In this document: in pieces, positions 47,808-56,232 of the stretch
Layout: every line of letters begins with the position of its first letter
Position numbering within the stretch: the stretch's first letter is position 1
DNA from: Aliivibrio wodanis
GTDB taxonomy: Bacteria; Pseudomonadota; Gammaproteobacteria; Enterobacterales; Vibrionaceae
DNA: 64,000 nt
Assembly: GCA_000953695.1 (NCBI GenBank)
Contig: LN554846.1
Span: forward strand, 2,542,001 to 2,606,000
Direction: 5' to 3'
Made by a program: the position numbers and the translations under genes
Notes under the pieces: model-generated
Seen by the model: the letters and a program-made list of their open reading frames with translations, nothing else
Databases searched by the model: none
Told to the model about the DNA's origin: nothing

Positions 47808-48943
47808 ATGAAAAAAATTATCCTGATTACCTCTGCTTGTCTTTTCCTCACCAGTTGTAGCCGAGAATCCATAGAGTCCACTTTTGGGGTGAACTACGAT
47901 ACCACTAACCGTTTTGCTAAAAACTTAGCCCCCCTGCCAGGTCAATTTACTAAAGATGTAAAAGCTCTTGATAGTTTAATTAGTAGTTTTAATGGCAACA
48001 TTGAAAAGCGTTGGGGTAAAAAAATCTTGTTACTGCTGGCAAACGCTCTTATGTAAAATATACCGACGGTTACTTAAGTCGCTCCCAAGTTGACTTCACT
48101 ACAGGTCGAGTGACAGTAGAAACCGTTGCTGGAACCGACCCAAAAACTCATTTGCGTCAAGCAATTATTACAACACTGCTTACCCCTGATGACCCTGCAA
48201 GTGTCGATCTTTATTCTGATGCCGATATTACCCTTGGCGGAAAACCTTTTTTATATAAGCAAGTACTCGATCAAGATAAGAAACCGATTGAGTGGTCTTG
48301 GCGAGCTAGCCGTTACGCTGACTACTTAATTACTAATCACTTAAAAACTAAAAATATCGATTATAAAAAAGCATTTTATGTTGATATTCCTATGGTCAAG
48401 AACCATGCGCAACTGCGTGAATACAAATATGCTGACATTGTTAGAAAGGCATCCCAACGCTACGATATCCCAGAAGATCTGATTTATTCAATAATCAGAA
48501 CAGAAAGTAGCTTTAACCCTTACGCTGTAAGTTGGGCTAATGCTTATGGATTAATGCAGGTTGTACCTAAAACCGCTGGACGCGATGTATTTAAATTAGT
48601 AAAAAATAAATCTGGAGATCCTAGTCCTGAGTATTTATTTAATCCATACAACAATATTGATACGGGAACGGCCTACTTCCATATTTTAAAAACACGCTAT
48701 TTAAAAGACATCCGTCACCCTGTATCAAAGCAGTACAGTATGATTTCAGCTTACAATGGAGGGGCTGGAGGCGTATTGAATACCTTTAGTAGCAGTAAAA
48801 GCCGAGCAATCAGCGATATTAATAGTTTAAAACCTAACCAAGTTTATTGGGCTTTGACTAAAAAACACAAAAATTCAGAAGCAAGACGATACTTAGAAAA
48901 GGTTACAGCCTTTAAAAAAGAGTTTAATTCTGGGAAGATTTAG
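47808..48943 (+). pseudogene. mltC: Membrane-bound lytic transglycosylase MltC, frameshifted at an A7 run
   Basis: MltC is an outer-membrane lipoprotein that cuts peptidoglycan glycan strands. The first frame starts at ATG 47808 with a lipoprotein signal (KKIILITSACLFLTSC) and runs to NGNIEKRWGKK, then goes out of frame and stops at 48056. From about 48023 the next frame reads NLVTAGKRSYVKYTDGYLS and continues, through the DUF3393 domain and the SLT domain (TESSFNPYAVSWANAYGLMQ, SAYNGGAGG), to 48943. One more A in the seven-A run at 48018-48024 would join them into a protein of about 378 residues. It is a true mutation, a slippage-tolerated frame or a sequencing error. All other domains look intact. 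Confidence 0.88.
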
Positions 48944-49012
48944 CCACAAAATAAGCTATTCGATGAATTATCAAGCAAACAATCAAAAAAATAGCATATT
49001 TTGAAAAAAAAG

Positions 49013-49041
49013 TTGACGGTAGGGGCAAAAATCCGTTTAAT
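49013..49041 (+). promoter_or_regulatory. Promoter of the tRNA cluster
   Basis: TTGACG (49013-49018) and TTTAAT (49036-49041) with a 17-base spacer, followed by a GC-rich stretch, AGCGCTCG. That discriminator is typical of stringently controlled stable-RNA promoters. Confidence 0.8.
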
Positions 49042-49051
49042 AGCGCTCGTT

Positions 49052-49127
49052 GCCCGGATAGCTCAGTCGGTAGAGCAGAGGATTGAAAATCCTCGTGTCG
49101 GTGGTTCGATTCCGCCTCCGGGCACCA
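49052..49127 (+). tRNA. tRNA-Phe (GAA), copy 1
   Basis: 76 bases including encoded CCA; anticodon loop TTGAAAA; acceptor GCCCGGA pairs with TCCGGGC. It differs from copies 2 and 3 only in the acceptor stem. Confidence 0.97.
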
Positions 49128-49203
49128 TACAATAAGATTGTTGGTGTAGTTCTAGATTTATTTATTAAATGCTAGATCACGAATAGTCAAAAGAATTTAG
49201 TGT

Positions 49204-49279
<76 letters not shown>

Positions 49280-49286
49280 TTCTTTT

Positions 49287-49362
49287 GCCTCGATAGCTCA
49301 GTCGGTAGAGCAGAGGATTGAAAATCCTCGTGTCGGTGGTTCGATTCCGCCTCGAGGCACCA
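49287..49362 (+). tRNA. tRNA-Phe (GAA), copy 2
   Basis: 76 bases with encoded CCA; acceptor GCCTCGA/TCGAGGC, otherwise the same as copy 1. Starts seven bases after the preceding tRNA-Thr. Confidence 0.97.
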
Positions 49363-49368
49363 TACAAT

Positions 49369-49444
49369 TCCCTTTTAGTTCAGTTGGTAGAACGCCGGAC
49401 TGTTAATCCGTATGTCGCTGGTTCAAGTCCAGCAAAGGGAGCCA
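49369..49444 (+). tRNA. tRNA-Asn (GTT), copy 1
   Basis: 76 bases with encoded CCA; anticodon loop CTGTTAA; acceptor TCCCTTT/AAAGGGA. Confidence 0.97.
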
Positions 49445-49488
49445 TACAATTTAGTCTTTATCTTTTTAAAGATTAATAAAAAATTAGT

Positions 49489-49564
<76 letters not shown>

Positions 49565-49596
49565 TTTCTTCCTTGTAAGAAGAACACAAAATCTGT

Positions 49597-49672
49597 TCCC
49601 TTTTAGTTCAGTTGGTAGAACGCCGGACTGTTAATCCGTATGTCGCTGGTTCAAGTCCAGCAAAGGGAGCCA
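49597..49672 (+). tRNA. tRNA-Asn (GTT), copy 2
   Basis: Identical to copy 1 at 49369-49444. Confidence 0.97.
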
Positions 49673-49741
49673 TATTAAAGAATCTGTTTTCATAAAGATT
49701 CAAGGTTGTTGGTTTATCCAACAATAGCAAAAAATAAGTGT

Positions 49742-49817
<76 letters not shown>

Positions 49818-49824
49818 TTTTTTT

Positions 49825-49900
49825 GCCTCGATAGCTCAGTCGGTAGAGCAGAGGATTGAAAATCCTCGTGTCGGTGGTTCGATTCCGCCTCGAGGCACCA
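49825..49900 (+). tRNA. tRNA-Phe (GAA), copy 3
   Basis: Identical to copy 2. The Thr-Phe-Asn block 49742-49982 repeats the block 49204-49444, including the short spacers. Confidence 0.97.
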
Positions 49901-49906
49901 TATAAT

Positions 49907-49982
49907 TCCCTTTTAGTTCAGTTGGTAGAACGCCGGACTGTTAATCCGTATGTCGCTGGTTCAAGTCCAGCAAAGGGAGCCA
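49907..49982 (+). tRNA. tRNA-Asn (GTT), copy 3
   Basis: Identical to the other tRNA-Asn copies; last gene of the cluster, followed by a terminator seven bases on. Confidence 0.97.
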
Positions 49983-49989
49983 ATAAGAG

Positions 49990-50017
49990 AGCCTCGTCAT
50001 TTGACGAGGCTTTTTTT
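49990..50017 (+). terminator. Terminator of the tRNA cluster
   Basis: AGCCTCGTCA and TGACGAGGCT form a 10-base stem with a very short loop, followed by T7. Confidence 0.93.
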
Positions 50018-50089
50018 ATGCTTGTTATTTGGCCAATGCGACACTACCATAACCTCCATTCATATCAGTTCTTCATTTAGAGTTAAACC

Positions 50090-50476
50090 ATGACTGAAAC
50101 ACCATCAGGAAAACCAGGCAATACTGGTATCAAGCGTGTAATCAAAGCAACTGGCTTTTCGATTCAAGGCCTAAAAGCTGCGTTTAAACATGAGGCTGCT
50201 GTCCGTCAAGAGTTAGCGATGCTAGTTATTGCTGCCCCTATTGCACTTCTTTTGGATGTGACTGTAGTAGAAAAGATTTTATTGATCGGAGTATTTGTTC
50301 TGATCTTTATGATTGAGCTTTTAAACTCCGCAATAGAAGCTGTGGTAGACCGTATAGGCCCTGAATATCATGAATTAAGTGGCAGAGCTAAAGATATTGG
50401 TTCTGCGGCTGTATTTGTCGCTCTGTGCTTTGCTGGCTTTACTTGGCTAATGATCATTGGCAGCAACTATCTTTAA
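50090..50476 (+). CDS. dgkA: Diacylglycerol kinase
   Basis: DgkA is a small trimeric inner-membrane kinase that recycles diacylglycerol to phosphatidic acid. The 128 residues have an N-terminal amphipathic stretch, three membrane helices and the family signature ELLNSAIEAVVDRIGPEYHE (about 72-91) that carries the active-site glutamates. SGRAKDIGSAAVF follows. Its product feeds phospholipid synthesis; diacylglycerol can arise from lipopolysaccharide or glucan modification. The next gene starts 21 bases downstream. Confidence 0.97.
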   Translation: MTETPSGKPGNTGIKRVIKATGFSIQGLKAAFKHEAAVRQELAMLVIAAPIALLLDVTVVEKILLIGVFVLIFMIELLNSAIEAVVDRIGPEYHELSGRAKDIGSAAVFVALCFAGFTWLMIIGSNYL

Positions 50477-50497
50477 TTAATTATAAGGACAATTCTA

Positions 50498-50755
50498 ATG
50501 AACCCTATTATTCAAACACTAAAAGAACACAACGTTAGCGATGAAAAAATTGCAGAAGTATTTCAAACGCTAACTCAAAACCCATTAGCGGCAATGGCTA
50601 TTATTCAAAGCTTAGGCATTCCACAAGAAAAGCTACAACCACTAATGATGCAAGTAATGACAAATCCAAGCTTAATTAAAGAAGCAGTTGAAGAGTTAGG
50701 TTTAGACTTCTCTAAAGTAGAAGAAGCAAAAGCAAAGCTTGAAGAAAATCAATAA
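50498..50755 (+). CDS. DUF2999 family small protein
   Basis: An 85-residue acidic, helix-rich protein reading NPIIQTLKEHNVSDEKIAEV at the start and ending with a charged tail. I recognise it as the DUF2999 family common in Vibrionaceae; its function is unknown. AAGGAC lies seven bases before the ATG. It probably shares a transcript with dgkA, and a strong terminator follows. It has no cysteines, signal peptide or membrane segment. Confidence 0.8.
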   Translation: MNPIIQTLKEHNVSDEKIAEVFQTLTQNPLAAMAIIQSLGIPQEKLQPLMMQVMTNPSLIKEAVEELGLDFSKVEEAKAKLEENQ

Positions 50756-50778
50756 ATCTTTTCAATGAGTAATACTAG

Positions 50779-50806
50779 GGCCCTGACTTCGGTTAGGGCT
50801 TTTTTA
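50779..50806 (+). terminator. Terminator after the DUF2999 gene
   Basis: GCCCTGAC and GTTAGGGC pair around a TTCG loop, followed by T6. Confidence 0.9.
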
Positions 50807-50844
50807 TGTAGAGAGAGCGATGGCGGACTTTCTATATTCCAGAT

Positions 50845-50877
50845 ACAACAAAGCCCCGATTTTCATCGAGGCTTTAT
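50845..50877 (-). terminator. Hairpin after tRNA-Leu
   Basis: On the minus strand AAAGCCTCGAT and ATCGGGGCTTT pair over 10-11 bases with a 4-base loop, 11 bases after the tRNA. The trailing T run is short (TTTGTTG). Confidence 0.7.
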
Positions 50878-50887
50878 CATTTAAATG

Positions 50888-50972
50888 TGGTACCGGTAGG
50901 CGGACTTGAACCGCCACTCCTTTCGGAAAGGGATTTTGAATCCCTCGTGTATACCAATTTCACCATACCGGC
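50888..50972 (-). tRNA. tRNA-Leu (CAA)
   Basis: 85 bases with a long variable arm and encoded CCA. Anticodon loop TTCAAAA gives CAA, reading UUG. Acceptor GCCGGTA pairs with TACCGGT with one G-T pair. Confidence 0.96.
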
Positions 50973-51150
50973 TTTATCAGCATTGCTGCTTGATGTGGTT
51001 GATTATACTCAGAGATGATCGTCACGCAAGCTCTTTATTACTCTAAGATCTTGTTTGCTGAAATAATCAGCACTTATTTACAATCTGATTTTCATTTTTT
51101 TCTTTTCTATCGTTATACTGCTGTCAGTTTTTTAATTTATGGAAGAAAAA

Positions 51151-51615
51151 ATGACAATACAAAAACAAGCAGGCTTTATGCGTCGTATGGGAGCTTGGTT
51201 TTACGATACTCTCATTATTAGCGCAATTATGATGTTAACTGGCGGAGCTATGGTAGCGACTCTTGAGATGCTGTATGGGTTAGGAGTTATCAGTTACGGT
51301 CAGTTCCCTGATGTTAGTACTTATTTAAATCACGATCCTTTATGGCAAAACCTCTACCCTATTACTCTTGTTTCTGTTTTTTCAGGTTTCTTTGCGTATT
51401 TTTGGTGTAAAGGGCAAACACTTGGTATGCGGGCATGGAAATTACAAGTTCAGCAACTTGATGGTTCACCAATCACATTAACCCAAGCGATTATTCGTAT
51501 GTCTACTTCTGCTTTTGGTTTAGGTAATCTTCTTGTCTTTATCTCTAAAGATAATGCAGCCTTTCAAGATACTTGGGCAAAAACTCGTGTGATCGTTCTA
51601 GATAAAGCGGTATAA
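51151..51615 (+). CDS. RDD-family membrane protein
   Basis: A 154-residue protein from ATG 51151 (GGAAG just upstream; the in-frame ATG at 51139 is weaker). It has the RDD domain: an Arg near the first helix (FMRRMGAWFYDTLIISAIMM), three membrane helices, and the conserved KGQTLGMRAWKLQVQQLDGS loop (about 92-111). Some RDD proteins help sodium/proton exchange; the role here is unknown. It is a single gene with a terminator, convergent with lptG. Confidence 0.85.
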   Translation: MTIQKQAGFMRRMGAWFYDTLIISAIMMLTGGAMVATLEMLYGLGVISYGQFPDVSTYLNHDPLWQNLYPITLVSVFSGFFAYFWCKGQTLGMRAWKLQVQQLDGSPITLTQAIIRMSTSAFGLGNLLVFISKDNAAFQDTWAKTRVIVLDKAV

Positions 51616-51645
51616 GTCTTTTATTAAAAATGAACTTATAAATAT

Positions 51646-51682
51646 AAAAAAGGAGATACTCTGCAGTATCTCCTTTTTATTT
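51646..51682. terminator. Bidirectional terminator RDD/lptG
   Basis: AAAAAAGGAGATACT and AGTATCTCCTTTTT pair around a CTGC loop, with A and T tracts on both sides. Confidence 0.92.
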
Positions 51683-51705
51683 ATTCTTTTTTCACGATAA
51701 TGCGT

Positions 51706-52782
51706 TTAAAGCTTTCTATTCAGTAGCCCTAAAGTAATCAATAAAAACACAAAACTAGGCCCTAATGCACCAAATACAGGATGTATATTATATACCAAGG
51801 TCATTGGCCCAAATACTTCATTAGAAATATAGAACGTAAACCCTGCAATTACTCCCGAAAGAATCCTTGCCCCCATGGTTACACTTCTTAATGGCCCAAA
51901 GACAAATGAAAGCGCCAGTAACATCATTACCGCAACTGAAATCGGCTGTAAGGCTTTGCGCCAAAATGCGAGTTCATACCGTGATGCATCTAACTCAGAA
52001 TCTTTTAAATAATTAACGTAATCATATAAACCAGTCAATGATTGTTCCTCTGGTTTAACGGTTACCACTGCTAGTTTATCTGGAGTTAATGTTGTCGACC
52101 AATTTAAAGTGTCTAGTTTTCGCTCGCTAATTACCGCTTTATTTTCCATTTGAGTAACCGAAACATCACTCATCATCCAGCCAGCCTCTTTTGATTGGTA
52201 ATCCGCTTTACGAGCAAATACAATATTATCTAGCTGATTTTCATCATCAAATTTCCATACTGTTACGCCATATAGCTTCTCTTGATCATCAACACGGGCT
52301 AAATAAATAAAATCATTACCATCTTTGGCCCAAACCCCTGCTCTTACCGCTGCGATATTACCACCTGAGGTTGCAAATGCTCGTAAGTCACGCGCCATTT
52401 TCTGAGCTTGTGGTGCTCCCCATTGCCCTAATGCCATTACCATTAGCATTAAAGGAATTGCAGTTTTTAATACTGATACCCCAATACTTAATTTTGAATA
52501 GCCTGCTGCTTGCATAACCACTAATTCAGAACTAGCAGCGAGCATACCTAGACCAATCAAAGCACCAAGTAAGGCTGCCATTGGAAAGAACATTTCGATA
52601 TCACGAGGCATACTTAAAATAACAAAATATAGAGCGTCGAGAAGATCGTATGTACCCTTTCCAACCTTACGTAACTGCTCTACATATTTGATAATAGAAG
52701 AAAGGCCCACTAAGGTAACTAAACATAATGCAGAGGTAGCAATGATGGTACGACCAATGTACCAATCTAAAATCTTAAACAT
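51706..52782 (-). CDS. lptG: LPS export permease LptG
   Basis: LptG pairs with LptF and the LptB ATPase in the inner membrane to pull lipopolysaccharide out toward the LptC-A-D bridge. The 358 residues have three N-terminal membrane helices, a periplasmic beta-jellyroll region (about 120-260) and three C-terminal helices, ending in LLITLGLLNRKL. The early region GRTIIATSALCLVTLVGLSS is typical. Its start overlaps the lptF stop by eight bases, so the pair is translationally coupled. Confidence 0.97.
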   Translation of the reverse strand: MFKILDWYIGRTIIATSALCLVTLVGLSSIIKYVEQLRKVGKGTYDLLDALYFVILSMPRDIEMFFPMAALLGALIGLGMLAASSELVVMQAAGYSKLSIGVSVLKTAIPLMLMVMALGQWGAPQAQKMARDLRAFATSGGNIAAVRAGVWAKDGNDFIYLARVDDQEKLYGVTVWKFDDENQLDNIVFARKADYQSKEAGWMMSDVSVTQMENKAVISERKLDTLNWSTTLTPDKLAVVTVKPEEQSLTGLYDYVNYLKDSELDASRYELAFWRKALQPISVAVMMLLALSFVFGPLRSVTMGARILSGVIAGFTFYISNEVFGPMTLVYNIHPVFGALGPSFVFLLITLGLLNRKL

Positions 52783-53887
52783 TTTTCGCTTTTCTCCGCA
52801 TTTTATCTTTCAGTTTTCTCACAAACACACTGTCCATCGAATTCAATATAATACCAATAATTAATAGCACGGCATTAATGGCCCACAAACCAATATAAGG
52901 GGCTAAACCCCCATCTTCAATTGCTGATTTACCTGCACTTAATGATAGGAAGTAAGCCAAATATAACAAGACAGCAGGGCCTAATTTAGCAAAGCGCCCC
53001 TGACGAGGGTTTACCGCCGAAAGTGGTACTACAATCATGGTTAATAATGGAATACAAATAATCAGAGAAATACGCCACTGCAGTTCTGCTTTCGCTTCAA
53101 GTTCAGGGCGTTTGATTAACTCTAACGTTGGGATCGCATCCCAATCTCGTCGTTTCTCTTTTACCGATTTTTGCCCTATCAGAACTTCGTATGAAGAAAA
53201 CCGACTCTCAAGGTAATCTAGCCGTGTTGGTATACCTTCATATCGAGTACCTTCTTGTAGCTCTAATACTTGGCGGCCATCAGCAAGCTCTTTCACTAAA
53301 CCTCGATTAGCGATTAGTACGCTAGGGCGTAATGAATCATAAGGAACTGGTTGCGCTAAAAATATATTCTCTAGCTGTTTACCATCGTTATTATTTATGT
53401 CATCAATAAATACAACAGCTCTACCATCTGGAGAACGCTGAAATTGCCCTTTCTGTAGCAAATCAACACCAGCATCAGACTCTACTGTCTCAAGTAATTG
53501 TGTCGTTTTTTCTTGGCTCCAAGGAGATAACCATAATGAATTAACCGTTGCTGCAACCCCAGTAATTAAAGCTAAATAAAGTGCAGCACGAATAAGAATC
53601 GAGTTTCCCATTCCCGTGGCATTCATTACGGTAATTTCACTTTCTGCGTACAAACGACCAAATGTTAAAAGAATACCAATGAAAATACTCAAAGGTAGCA
53701 TGAGTAATCCCATCGCCGGCATGTTCAAGCCAACTAATGATAGGATTAACCCTCCTGGTATATCTCCATCTGAAGCGTCGGCTAAAACCCGAATAAATTT
53801 TTGGCTCATAAAGATCAAAAAAAGCACAAAAAAGATCGCAAATTGGCTCTTTAATGTTTCCTTGATCAAATATCTAATAATAATCAC
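52775..53887 (-). CDS. lptF: LPS export permease LptF
   Basis: Partner of LptG in the LptB2FG transporter. The 370 residues begin MIIIRYLIKETLKSQFAIFF and have the same layout of three helices, a periplasmic domain (about 125-265) and three helices, then a basic tail (VRKLKDKMRRKAKNV). The LPLSIFIGILLTFGRLYAES coupling-helix region near residue 70 is characteristic. It is divergent from pepA across 189 bases, the conserved lptFG/pepA layout. Confidence 0.97.
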   Translation of the reverse strand: MIIIRYLIKETLKSQFAIFFVLFLIFMSQKFIRVLADASDGDIPGGLILSLVGLNMPAMGLLMLPLSIFIGILLTFGRLYAESEITVMNATGMGNSILIRAALYLALITGVAATVNSLWLSPWSQEKTTQLLETVESDAGVDLLQKGQFQRSPDGRAVVFIDDINNNDGKQLENIFLAQPVPYDSLRPSVLIANRGLVKELADGRQVLELQEGTRYEGIPTRLDYLESRFSSYEVLIGQKSVKEKRRDWDAIPTLELIKRPELEAKAELQWRISLIICIPLLTMIVVPLSAVNPRQGRFAKLGPAVLLYLAYFLSLSAGKSAIEDGGLAPYIGLWAINAVLLIIGIILNSMDSVFVRKLKDKMRRKAKNV

Positions 53888-54076
53888 GTTGAATCTACCT
53901 ATAGAAAACTTGTATTTTTGCCAGAATCACTATAATTTCCGTGTAAACCATTTATTTTTTAATCTTTGGCTAAATGTTCACCTGTGAAATCGGTATACAA
54001 CGATTATAGTATCTAACTAGATTTTGCTCATTATCTAACATTTAGTTCTATTTGTCTTTAGGATGTAGGAGTACGC

Positions 54077-55585
54077 ATGGAGTTCAGTGTAAAAAGTGGC
54101 AGTCCAGAGAAACAACGCAGCGCTTGTATCGTTGTTGGTGTCTTTGAACCACGTCGTTTATCTCCAATAGCAGAACAGCTTGATAAAATCAGTGACGGTT
54201 ACATTAGTTCATTACTTCGCCGTGGTGATCTAGAAGGTAAACCTGGTCAAATGCTGTTATTGCACCAAGTACCAAATATTCTTTCTGAGCGTGTTTTATT
54301 AGTAGGTTGTGGTAAAGAACGTGAACTTGGTGAGCGTCAATATAAAGAAATCATCAAGAAAACCATCAGCACATTAAATGAAACAGGCTCTATGGAAGCA
54401 GTATGCTTTCTTACAGAACTACACGTGAAAGGTCGTGATACTTATTGGAAAGTTCGCCAAGCGGTTGAATCAACCAAAGATAGTTTGTATACCTTTAACC
54501 AGTTTAAGAGTAATAAACCTGAAACTCGCCGCCCATTACGCAAGTTAGTATTTAATGTACCGACTCGTCGTGAGCTTAATTTAGGTGAAAAAGCAATTAA
54601 CCATGGCTTATCTATTTCTTCTGGTGTGAAAGCATCAAAAGATTTAGGTAACATGCCACCGAATGTTGCTAACCCAGCTTATCTTGCATCTCAAGCTCGT
54701 CGCCTAGCTGATGACTACGAAACCGTAACTACCAAAATTATCGGTGAAGAAGAGATGAAGAAGCTAGGAATGACTTCTTATCTTGCTGTTGGCCAAGGCT
54801 CTCATAATGAGTCTATGATGTCGGTAATGGAATATAAGGGTCACCCTAACCCTGATGCAAAGCCTATCGTTCTTATCGGTAAAGGCCTAACATTTGATTC
54901 AGGCGGTATCTCTCTTAAACCAGGTGCTGGTATGGATGAGATGAAGTATGACATGTGTGGTGCTGCTTCTGTATTTGGCGCAATGAAAGCACTGGCTAAA
55001 TTAAATCTTCCTTTGAACGTCGTTGGTATTCTAGCTGGCTGTGAGAATATGCCAAGCAGCAACTCGTACCGTCCTGGTGATATTTTAACTACGATGTCAG
55101 GTCAAACAGTTGAAGTATTAAATACCGATGCTGAAGGCCGCTTGGTTCTTTGTGATGCTCTTACTTATGTTGAACGTTACGACCCTGAGTGTGTGGTTGA
55201 TGTTGCTACCTTAACTGGTGCGTGTGTTGTTGCTCTTGGTCATCATATTAATGGACTAATTGCGAACCATAACCCACTTGCTCATGAACTGATTAATGCA
55301 TCAGAGCAATCTGGCGATCGCGCTTGGCGTTTACCAATGTCTGAAGAGTATAACGAGCAATTAAACAGCCCGTTTGCTGATATGGCTAACATTGGCGGTA
55401 AATCAGCGGGAACTATCACTGCAGGTTGTTTCCTAGCACGCTTTACTAAGAAGTATCATTGGGCGCACATTGATAGCGCAGGTACAGCTTGGGTATCTGG
55501 AGCAAACAAAGGCTCAACAGGTCGTCCAGTCTCATTGCTTGTCCAATTCTTACTAAACCGTTCAGGCCAAGAAAACGAAGAATAA
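54077..55585 (+). CDS. pepA: Leucyl aminopeptidase PepA
   Basis: PepA is a hexameric manganese/zinc aminopeptidase. In enterobacteria it also binds DNA, acting in Xer recombination at cer and in carAB repression. The 502 residues have the N-terminal macro-like domain and the catalytic M17 domain with [20 protein letters not shown] (about 269-288), [14 protein letters not shown] and the signature [16 protein letters not shown] (about 351-366). A terminator and then holC follow, as in E. coli. Confidence 0.97.
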   Translation: MEFSVKSGSPEKQRSACIVVGVFEPRRLSPIAEQLDKISDGYISSLLRRGDLEGKPGQMLLLHQVPNILSERVLLVGCGKERELGERQYKEIIKKTISTLNETGSMEAVCFLTELHVKGRDTYWKVRQAVESTKDSLYTFNQFKSNKPETRRPLRKLVFNVPTRRELNLGEKAINHGLSISSGVKASKDLGNMPPNVANPAYLASQARRLADDYETVTTKIIGEEEMKKLGMTSYLAVGQGSHNESMMSVMEYKGHPNPDAKPIVLIGKGLTFDSGGISLKPGAGMDEMKYDMCGAASVFGAMKALAKLNLPLNVVGILAGCENMPSSNSYRPGDILTTMSGQTVEVLNTDAEGRLVLCDALTYVERYDPECVVDVATLTGACVVALGHHINGLIANHNPLAHELINASEQSGDRAWRLPMSEEYNEQLNSPFADMANIGGKSAGTITAGCFLARFTKKYHWAHIDSAGTAWVSGANKGSTGRPVSLLVQFLLNRSGQENEE

Positions 55586-55605
55586 AATTGTTCGTTTTAT
55601 GATAT

Positions 55606-55632
55606 AAAGGGCCTATATAAAGGCCCTTTTTA
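55606..55632 (+). terminator. Terminator after pepA
   Basis: AAAGGGCC and GGCCCTTT pair with an 8-base loop followed by T5. Confidence 0.85.
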
Positions 55633-55678
55633 ATACATTTAATTTGACTCAATCCACGATAAGAAATAAAGAGAGATT

Positions 55679-56122
55679 ATGAGCCAAGCATTATTCTATG
55701 TACTTGAACCCACATCACCAACAGCCTCGCAAGAAGGGTTGTTGAAATTTGTGTGTCAGCTCGCTCATTACTACTACTCTGAAAATGCTCGTGTCTATAT
55801 TTTAAGTGATAACAAAGAACAAGCATTGCTGATTGATGAAATTCTCTGGCGAAGTGATATTTCTGAATTTACGCCACACAACTTAATTGGGGAAGGCCCT
55901 AAATCTGGCTCTCCTATTGAGATTGGTTGGGGTACATTACGGGCATCTGGCCGCCGGCATGTATTAATAAATTTGGCTCAAGAGGTCGCAACTTTTGCGG
56001 TTTCCTTTGCTCAAGTGGTAGACTTCGTACCCTGTGAAGAAAAAAGCAAACAACACGCTCGAGAAAGGTATAAAATATACCGGAATGCAGGCCGAGCCAT
56101 GCAAACCGAGACATTAAAATAG
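55679..56122 (+). CDS. holC: DNA polymerase III chi subunit
   Basis: HolC links the clamp loader to single-strand-binding protein during replication. The 147 residues start SQALFYVLEPTSPTASQEGL and contain RVYILSDNKEQALLIDEILW (about 39-58), SPIEIGWG and the FVPCEEKSKQHARERYKIYR end typical of chi. It lies between pepA and valS, exactly as in E. coli. AGAGAG precedes the ATG. Confidence 0.95.
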   Translation: MSQALFYVLEPTSPTASQEGLLKFVCQLAHYYYSENARVYILSDNKEQALLIDEILWRSDISEFTPHNLIGEGPKSGSPIEIGWGTLRASGRRHVLINLAQEVATFAVSFAQVVDFVPCEEKSKQHARERYKIYRNAGRAMQTETLK

Positions 56123-56232
56123 TGCCAATCATCATAGCTAAGTAACTCAACTGAAAGCCTATTTTCAAATTGAGCCATTAATTATGATATTTGGCATTCC
56201 ACTTTTTAATAGAGATATTCGTGACGAACACT

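Noticed and set aside
49856..50080. A 74-codon ORF over tRNA-Phe and tRNA-Asn
   Set aside because: Translation of tRNA genes and their terminator; no protein-coding evidence.
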